DNA from: Micromonospora profundi | Lineage (GTDB): Bacteria; Actinomycetota; Actinomycetes; Mycobacteriales; Micromonosporaceae | Direction: 5' to 3' | Assembly (NCBI RefSeq): GCF_011927785.1 | Contig: NZ_JAATJK010000001.1 | Location: 1,488,001-1,552,000, forward strand | Length of the DNA: 64,000 bases | In this document: piece by piece, positions 52,256 through 61,200 of the stretch | Layout: the number at the start of each line of letters is the position of its first letter | Position numbering within the stretch: the first letter of the stretch is position 1 | Notes under the pieces: model-generated | Told to the model about the DNA's origin: nothing | Database searches by the model: none | What the model saw: the letters and a program-made list of their open reading frames with translations, nothing else | Program-made: the position numbers and the translations under genes

Positions 52256-55200
52256 CACGTCTGCCTCCCGGCGTGCCAACCCGGCGGCAGAGGATGGCCA
52301 TCCGGGGTGTATCCCGCGACCGGCGCGCCGAGCGTGGCACCGCCGGCGGTGGACCACGTGGCGGACGACTGCCCCACGACGTCCCAGGAGCCATTACCGC
52401 CCGAGCCGCCCCAGCCACTCGGAGCGCCCGGGCCTTGCGAGGCGGTGGGGTCGGGCACCGGGCTGGTGAACTCGGCCAGGCGCCAGTGCCCGCCGCCGTC
52501 GGTGTACACGCCCAATCTGTGCACGACGGCAGGAGGCACCTGATCCACGGCGGTCTCCGCCGGCCGCCCGGTCGCATACATCGTCCGGTGGGTGACGGTG
52601 CGGATCGTTCCTCTCACCTCGGGACGCTCGAGGATGAAGGTCAGGATGGCGTGCCAGGCCGCGTCCGGATCCGGTAGCCCTGCGATCACCGACGCCACAG
52701 CGGTCAGGTGCAGATCCCCCTCGCGGTTGCGCAACTCGCGCAACAGGGTCGCGACGACCCGTTGCAGCACCACGTCGACCTCGGCAGCCCCGTACCGGCG
52801 CTGGGGAAGCAGAGGTGAGCGGCCGGGGTGGAGCCAGGTGTTCTCGGCGCCGGCGGTGACGATGCTCGGCCCGATCGCCGCGACCGGCCGGTCGAGGCCA
52901 TACCCCATCCGCCGGGTGACCGGCACGAGGTTCTGTGGGCCGGTGCGGGCGTGCACCGAGTACCGGCGATGTGCCCGGTGCCCCAGGACCAGCTCACGAC
53001 TGTGCTGCGCGGACGTCTGCGCCCAGACGTTGTCGTAGTTGGTTGCCTCCCGCTGGTACAGCTGCGGCTGGGTCAACGAGTAACCTTCGCCGACGCTGGT
53101 GATGTAGTTGCTCGCGAAGGGGTGAGCCCGGGCGGCCATCATCAGATCGTTGTTCGTCCGCATTCCGAATCCGGACGAGGTGAACAGGGCGTGGAATGGG
53201 CCGAGGTGGAGGAGACGATTGTCCGAATCGATGTAGATGCCGCCGAAGTTCCACAGCAGGTGAAGGCGAAGGATATCGCTGGCCGCCACGTAGCCGAGCG
53301 TCGTCTGCCTGTTCATCTCCAGCATGAAGAACTCGGTGTCCCAGAGCGAGGAGCCGTGGCCGAAGATCTCGTACACGTTGAGGAGCGTCACGTTCGCTTG
53401 TGTCGCCCATCCCAGCATCTCGTGGATATGCGGAAAATCGTCGGGCCGCTGGCGGGCCTGCTCGAACAGGACCCGTGGCACATCGGTGAAGAGCGCGACA
53501 CGCCAGCCTTGCGGGCCGACCTGACGGGCGAGGTCGGCCAGGTTGATTCGCCGCGCCTGAACGCGGGGCCCAGCGAACGGACCGCCCAACCAGATTGCGA
53601 ACGCGGTCGTCGACAACTCCATCGGAGCGTTCTGGTTGTCGAGATTCTGCCGCCACTGTGCCAACTGACCCGGTAGGTGCGGATACTGCCGGCCTGGCTG
53701 AGGCGGCTCGCTCCACACGCTCTGCCCCCGGGACTCCAGATGGTCGACCGTCAGGCCGGCATGCGGCGGCCAGACGTTACGCAGGTCGAATTGCTCGAAG
53801 AGCGCCTGAACCTGCGACGTCCGCACCTGGCGAACGTCAATCGAAGGCATGCCCGGCCATGGGGCCGGCGGTCGCCGCGTATTGAACAGATCCGGCCCGA
53901 TCAACGGATGAGGCGGGCCGACCGGCGAACGCCGCGACAGGGCGACCCGGTCCGCCGAGGACCGCAACCGTGCGGCAAGGGCCGCCGACCGCTGCTCCAG
54001 CGTCGGTCCCGCGGATCCCTGCACCCCGGCCGGCTGCCCGCCCGACCGGTACATGTAAACCTGGATGATCTGGCGCGGCACCGGGCCCCACAGCTGCTGC
54101 GTCGCCGGGTCCTGACCGCCGAGGCGGTACGACGTGCCCAGGCGCCCTGCCCGACCGACGCGGGCATTGCGACGCCAGCGCGCACGCTCGGCCGACATCC
54201 GCCGCTGCACCGGCACCGGACCGCTGTCCTGCGGTCGCGCGCCGATCCGAGGCAGCACCAGCCGCCCACGCCGCACGGCACCGGGCCGACGTGCCGGCGG
54301 CGACACCGGCCACAGCGGCACCGCACGGGTACCCGCCGCGGCGAGCTGGACGCCACCCCGCCCGGCCTGGCTGCGGTGACCATCCGACCCGTCCACCACC
54401 GATGGGCTCCGGTCGCCCCTGCCTGAGCTGTCACGAGCGCCGCCGCGCCGCTGATCGCCGCCCGAGCCGGCACCGCCCCGAGGTCCATCGGCACCTGGCC
54501 TGGTGGCGGGGTGCACCGATCCGGACTCCTGGCGAGCCGGCTCTGCCGGGAGGACGGTGACCACGACGTTGCGGCTGCCCTGTCCTCTGTGCTCGCTCAA
54601 CTCGCCCGACATCATGGCTGGAGGCAGCATGTTGGTGACCGTTTCGGGGTCGAGGCCGGCAGCCACCAACTCCCCGCTGAGGACCGCGTGGACTGCCTCG
54701 GCCCGAGCGAGCCCGGTCCGTTGAGCCGTCTCCTCGCGGCGGAACCCGAAGCTTCCGTTGCCGTACCCGGTGATTGCCACGGTCGGCAGTGGCCCGTTCG
54801 ACGCCCGGGCTACCGCAGCCACGTCTATCAGCCACTGCGCGAGCGCCATCAGATCCTGCGAACGGGGCACGTCGGCCGCCGAGGAGTGCCGGTGTGCGAA
54901 CGTGACCGTCACGGGAGGCGGCTCACGCCGCGCCGCGCCGCTGTGCAAGACCTGGTCCCCGTCGAGTTCGTTGCGGTGGGCTGGTCTGACCACCACAGAG
55001 CCGTGAGACGTGGCGTGCCCGACGACCGTGAACGCACGCCGCGCCGGTGCGGGCAGGTGGATGGCCCGCCAGCCGTCCGGCGCCTCGTACAGGTCGCGGA
55101 CGAATCGGATACGGTCGTCCACCTCCGACTCGGTCAGGCCCTGCAGCGCGGCCCGCCAGATCAGGTCGGGCCGTGCGTGGCTGCGGACCGCCGGCTCGAC

Positions 55201-58200
55201 AGCCGCCAGATCCAGGACGCCATCGCGGTCAAGCGCTGCGGCGAGCGTATCGACAGCGGCCCGCACCCGAGCGAGTGTCTCGCGGCGATCGGACAGCGGG
55301 ATCGGGGTGCTCGTGGCTCTCGCCGGCGCGTAGGCCCAGTTCTGGTGGTAGGCCGCGGTCAGTTCTTTGACGATCGCGTCCTCGTGCGCGGGAAGCAAGC
55401 CGCCGAAGACGTTCCAATGCCCGCCGTGGTGCACCCCCAGGTCAGGCGGGTCGATCAAGACGTCGCTGGCATCGTCGCTATCGACCTCATCGCGTGTCAC
55501 GTACGACGCCGTCGAGGTCGCGTAGACCCGGACATCGTAACCGCGCTCGCGCAGCCGGGCCCAGAAGTCATGGGCACCGCCGCCTCGCCGTGTCAACGCG
55601 CCAAAGTCACACGAGATGAGGGTGACCGACCGGACGCCCGCCTCGTAGCGGCCGACGAGGAAGCCCTCCTCGATCACCACATCGGCCAGGGTCCGCCCGT
55701 TGATCAGCACAGTCTCGCCGCCCTGCCGCTCCAGCTCCGCTTCGGTCGAATCGCCATGCACCGCGACTACGACCGTCTCGCCGTCCGAGACCCACGGCGG
55801 CGTCACACTCATCGAACGGCCGTCCAGCCCGCTGGTCCCGGCGCCCACCTCCCACATGGTCATGTCGCGGGGGGAGCCGCGCCTGAACCACGGAGCAAGG
55901 AATTCGGTCGACAGGTTGGTGGCGAATGAAACGCCGTAGCGTCGGCCCGAACGATCCCAGAGGGGATTGGCCGCCACGGATCTCAGGGTGAACTCGGTGG
56001 GCTGCTGGGCCTCGTCCAGCCCTTTGTACCGCTGGCCCGACTCTGGTTGCGCCTGCCTCCAGTTCCTCGTGGCCCTTTCCGACCGACGCATACCGGGACG
56101 CGGGGACGCGGACGGGTCGAGCAGCGCATCAAGCGTCCCGTCGGCGGTGACAGCGCCGTGGGGCACCAACCCTCGGTCGGGATCCAGTTGGGCGAGCTGC
56201 CCCGTGGCAGTCACCGGCATCAGGATCGGGCCGGTGAGGGCTGGGTTGACCTCGCGGAGCGTCGGGTCGATGCGGGCGTACCGTCGGCTGTCGCTCTCCT
56301 GGGTCTCGATCAGGACGAGGTCGCCGTTCGTCAGACGCTCGACCAGCACGACGTGCATGGGGTCGTTCGGTCGGTGGACCCGGACGGCGGTGATGGCGCC
56401 CGGCTGCAGATGCGTCAGCGTGCCGAGGGAAGCCGGCTGGAACTGTTCCGCGCCCAGCGCGGCGGCGATCGCCGAGGCATCGGTGGCACCGTCGTCGCGG
56501 GTGCGTGCGTTGCCGCCCAGGTGGATCAGGGCGGATACGACCCGCGGCACGCAGTCCGGCGTCACACCGTCCCAAGCCGGGAGTGTTCCGACAACAGCGG
56601 CAACCGCCCGGGACGGGGAGACGGTGAGTGCGGCGGTGGGCGGGTAGGCAGCAGCATCCGCCTCCTCTCGCAGTCGTGTCGAGTCCGCCGGGACAAATCG
56701 TCGTTCCGGATCGATCGCGCCGGAGTACCCAGAATCGAAGCGGCCCCGATCGGCAGATCCCTGATGGGATCGAACGGCCCGGGGGGAGGTTTCGGAGGCG
56801 GCCGGGGCCGGCGCCCTCGCCTCAGAGGAGGGCGTGGCATAGCCCTTGCCTCGCGTCGGGCGCATCAGTTCGCCCAGCCACCACGTCTCGTCGTTGACCT
56901 GGTCGTTCATGCCGAGCCAGAGCTTCACGATGGCCGGTAGCGGGACCTCAACTTCGGCGACTTCTCCGCCGAGCGTCGCCGGCACCATTGTCCGGTATGT
57001 CACTGTCCGTAGTCGAGCCGCGAGGTCTGGTTGCTGAAGAATGAACTCGACCACCGCCTCCCAGGAGGCCTCCGGGTCTGGCGTTCCGTCGATCACCGAC
57101 GCCACCGCCGTCAGATGGAGGTCTCCGTCCCGGTTGTACAAGCTGCGGACCAGGGTCGCAGCGACCCGTGGCAGCACGATCCGCTCGGTCTCGTCCTTGT
57201 TGTACTGCCGGTGTGCCGCGAACGGCTCCCAGCTCAGCCAACTGTTCGCGTGCCCCATCCTGATCCCCGACAGCCTGGGCAGGCTGGCGACCCCTCCGGC
57301 GAAGCCAGCAGATTTGGCAAAGGGCACCAAATTATCCGGACCAGTACGGCCCATCACCGAGTGCCGCCGGGCACGCAGGACAGGGTTCTTGGTCAAAATC
57401 TCGCTAAACTCGCGAGTCCGGTCGCCTGGGCGACCCAGGAGCTGGAACTGCGTCTTGGCGTAGTTTCCCTGCAACTGGTCCACGAGAAGCCATAGGGCAG
57501 GATGGTTTCGCGCGGCGAGAATCGCTGAGTTGCCGACGTTACCGCCGCCGCCGTGGTGAAAGGCAAAGCCTCGATCGTGGAAGTGCCGTGTGAAGTCCGC
57601 TAACCACTGAGGTTCACGGCCCGGCCTGTGGCGCCCGAACGAGTTGTCGCCGTCGGTGTAGACGCCGCCGAACAGGGCCAGAATCACTACCCGCAGGTTG
57701 TCGCTCGCCGCCGCGTAGCCCCGGCCCTGTTGTTTGTTCCGCTCCATGCGGGACTCGCGGATCAGCGGCATGTCCAGATCGGCGTGGAACATCTCGTCAA
57801 CGTTGAGCAGCCGAACATGGTGCTTTCGTGCCCAGCGGAGCATGTCGCGGACCTGATCGAGGCGAGCACCCTCCGGATCATCTGTCGACTGAACGGACCC
57901 GGACCGTTCCGCCGCAGCGAACTCCTCGCGGCTGACGTCGGTCCAGAGGTTGACCTTGAAGCCCTGCTCTTGGGCCTGGTCTGCCATCTTCTGCACATTT
58001 CGCCGGAACTCGTCGGGCGCGCCCTGGCCGGCAAGTGGGCCGCCGAGCCAGATGCTGTGTAGCAGTTTCGGCATCTCCGTCGAGGGATGGAGGCGCTGTC
58101 GGTGCTCGGGCACCGCTGAACTGTCCGGTGACCAGTCCTGGCGGTCCTCGTCGCGCTCGTCGACCCAGACGGTATCGGGATAGGACGCTAGCCGGTCCGG

Positions 58201-61200
58201 ATGCAAGGCGTTGGGACGAGGTACCGCCGGCACGGCCAGGTCGAGTTGTGAGAAGAAGGCATGCAGTTGCTCGGTGTGCAGGTCCTGATACGAGACGTCC
58301 TTCAGGAAGTCCGGCGGTGGTGCCCCCTCCAGGAGGCCGAACAGGTCCGGTCCGTAATGCTGATCGTCGGGATGCGTCGGCGCGGGGTCCTGCTGAGCAC
58401 GATGTAGCGCTTCCAGCAGTGGCTCGGCTGCGGGATTGTGGTGCCGGGGCACGGTCACGTGAGACTGTTCCGGTCGGATGCCGCCGCTGGGGTGGCCGGG
58501 CGGCGGGGACGCAACAGTGTCGCCCTCGATGCGGGAGTCGCCGTACTCTCGGCTCGTCGGTCGGTCGATCACGGCCTGAGCCTGGGAGCCGGGCAGCGTG
58601 GCGTCGACCGTCCAGATCAAGACCTGCCTGCGCTGCGCGGTGTCGAGATAGTGACCGGCCATACCGGGGTGCCCGGAGAAGCGGTTGCTGCCTCTGTCCC
58701 GCTGCTTCAGTTCAATGAGATCGTCCGGCAAGGTGGCATCGTTCGGCCGAAGCTCTTGGACGTCGTTCACGAGCTTTCTGGTGGCGTCCTCCAGGGCCTC
58801 CGACACCACCTGCGCGCGCTGGCCGCTGGCCGCTGACTGTGCGTTGTTGCCGCCACCTTCGACCACCACGCGGGTGCGGACCCCACGGGCGAACCAGGCC
58901 CGCGCCGCGTTCCGAACGATTTGGTGCGCCAGTGCACCTACGTGCTGCCGCGCATTCGCGGTCAGAGCCTTCTGCCTTCTTGCGAAGGCCACCGACATCG
59001 GCTGCTCCACGACACCGGCGGATAGAGGTCGGAGGGAGCCGAGATACATATCGACGTAGTCCGAGGTGACCATCGCCGTCGTGAACGGCGCGCCGGACAT
59101 ACCCGCAGCGCTTGCCGACGTGGAGGGACGCTGGAAGTCCATGCTGGCGGTGATGTCCGTCGCGGTTGTGGAAAGCTCGTCGCGAGGATTCACCAATGTC
59201 CCTGGCGGCCGGACGTCGCGACGACTGCTGCCGCCGCCCAGGCTGCCGGTGCGTGGATGGCCGACGGCCAACCTGATCGCGATGCCGCGCGCGCCCTCCG
59301 TGTCGTCAGGGTGGTTGCTCAGATGGTGAGCGACAACGGAGACCACCCGCGACCCGTGCGAGGCAGTGCCGTCCTCAAGAGGAGGTCGGAGAGGCAACCC
59401 GACATCGCGAACAATTCTGATGGCAGCCAGCAAATGGGCAGGCGCATCGGAATCCTCAGGTCGTTTCTCCAGCCACCTGTCGAAGCTGTCGGCCGCTGCA
59501 CGGTCCTCGTCGGTCAGTACGGCCGGCCCCTGAGTGTTCCCGAGCGTCGCGTCCTGTCCGGTGTGCCGATCCTGCGGCACCACGGGCGGTTCCGGCGCAG
59601 CCGGGGGTTGCGCTAGCTGGCGTCGTGGTGCCGTCTCTCCAGCCGGGGGTGGTGGCAGCGAGGCTGACGGCGGCGGGGCTGCTGGCGGCAGGACTCCTCC
59701 GGGACGCCTGAGCCTCGGTCTGCGCTGTGCGTTCAGTACCTCCTCGGCGCGGTGCTTGGCCTGCGTCGTCTCTCTTTCGACTTCCGGTCCGCCGGGCCAG
59801 GACTGCTCGCGGTCGTAGGCGTTGACGGCCACACCGACGAGACGCTCGTGATCCTCTCGGGCGGTTCGGACCGACGCATGCCGCTGTCCGTACGAGCGGA
59901 TCTCCAACACCACCAGAGCCTCGGCGATCTCCCAGTCCAGATCCTCAAGCGTGGTCCCGACATTGACGCTGCGGTACTGATCGATTCTTTCGGCACTTCG
60001 GATCAGGCCGCTTTGGAGATAGAAATAAATTGACCGGGCGTGCTTTTCGGTTTCCGCAGCGCTTTCGCCTCCGATCCGAGATGGCGTGTACCTGACGGTC
60101 CTGAGGTTGATGGCCTGGTCGCCAGGGAGATTGCGTGTGGAGCGTAGGCGGCTATCGAAACCGGAAACCCGGTTGCGAAATAGCTGCTCGAACCGCCGCC
60201 AGATGAATTCGACGTCGCTCCTGAGATATTCTTGTATGTCCGTATCTATGTTGAGCAAGGCGTCGTGCAGGGTCACCCGGGAGGCAACCGCCAGGAGTTC
60301 CTTTCCTAGTCCGTCGTGCACCTGCATCTCCGCGAGGGCTGCGGCGTTCGATGCGAGCAGTGCGACGTGGCCGGCGACGATGGCTACCGACCGGTCGTGG
60401 AAAGGGACGGGCAGCGACGCGCTGACGTCGTCGGATATGCCCCACAGCGTCTCCTTGCCCAGCTCGCGGACGGCGAAGTACCGCGCCGCTGTCTCCCTGC
60501 CCAGTGTCAGAGCGTCGAGCAGGTGTGCCTGGGTGTTGTATCCCAATCCGACGTTCCGCCACGTCCTTTTGGCAACATGGTCGAGTAGGTCGTAAAGGCC
60601 GCTCTGGACGACGCCGATCGTCGTGTGGAAATGGGCACCGTTCCAGTCGCCGATCGGACGCTTGCCGATCGTCGTGGCCTTACCGAGTTCGGTAACGTGG
60701 AAGCCCTCGGCGGTGAAGAGGTCTTCGAGGTCGGTCTCGGGATTGTCCGATCCCTGATCGCCGGGAAGATCTGCGAGCTGTCGCTCCAACCGCTCCAGGT
60801 GGTCCCAGACCGGGCTGGGCCGCAGCCGGCCGTTCTCGAGCGGGTGGTCGGCCAGCACGCCGCTGACGAACTCCGGGATGGCTGTGGTCTCCCCCTCGCC
60901 AGTGCCGCCCGCAGCGATCGCCTGCTCTTTAGTGCGGTAGAGCATGCCGTCGGCGCCCGGATAGTAGACCTTCGTCTCGACCGTGATCTTGAATCCGGTC
61001 GCCTTGTCGGGCGTCTTCCAGACAACCAGGTCTCGACCGCGTTGTCTGGCGGGGTCGGGGACGCCGAACAGGTGCATGATTTCGGTGAATTCGGCCTCGA
61101 TGCCCGAGCCGCCGTACCTCCGGCTTGTCGGTGGGTCGATGAGGGCTTGGACCTGGGACGCGGAGGCTTCGACTGCGGGGACAACGTCGCGGACGGTCCC

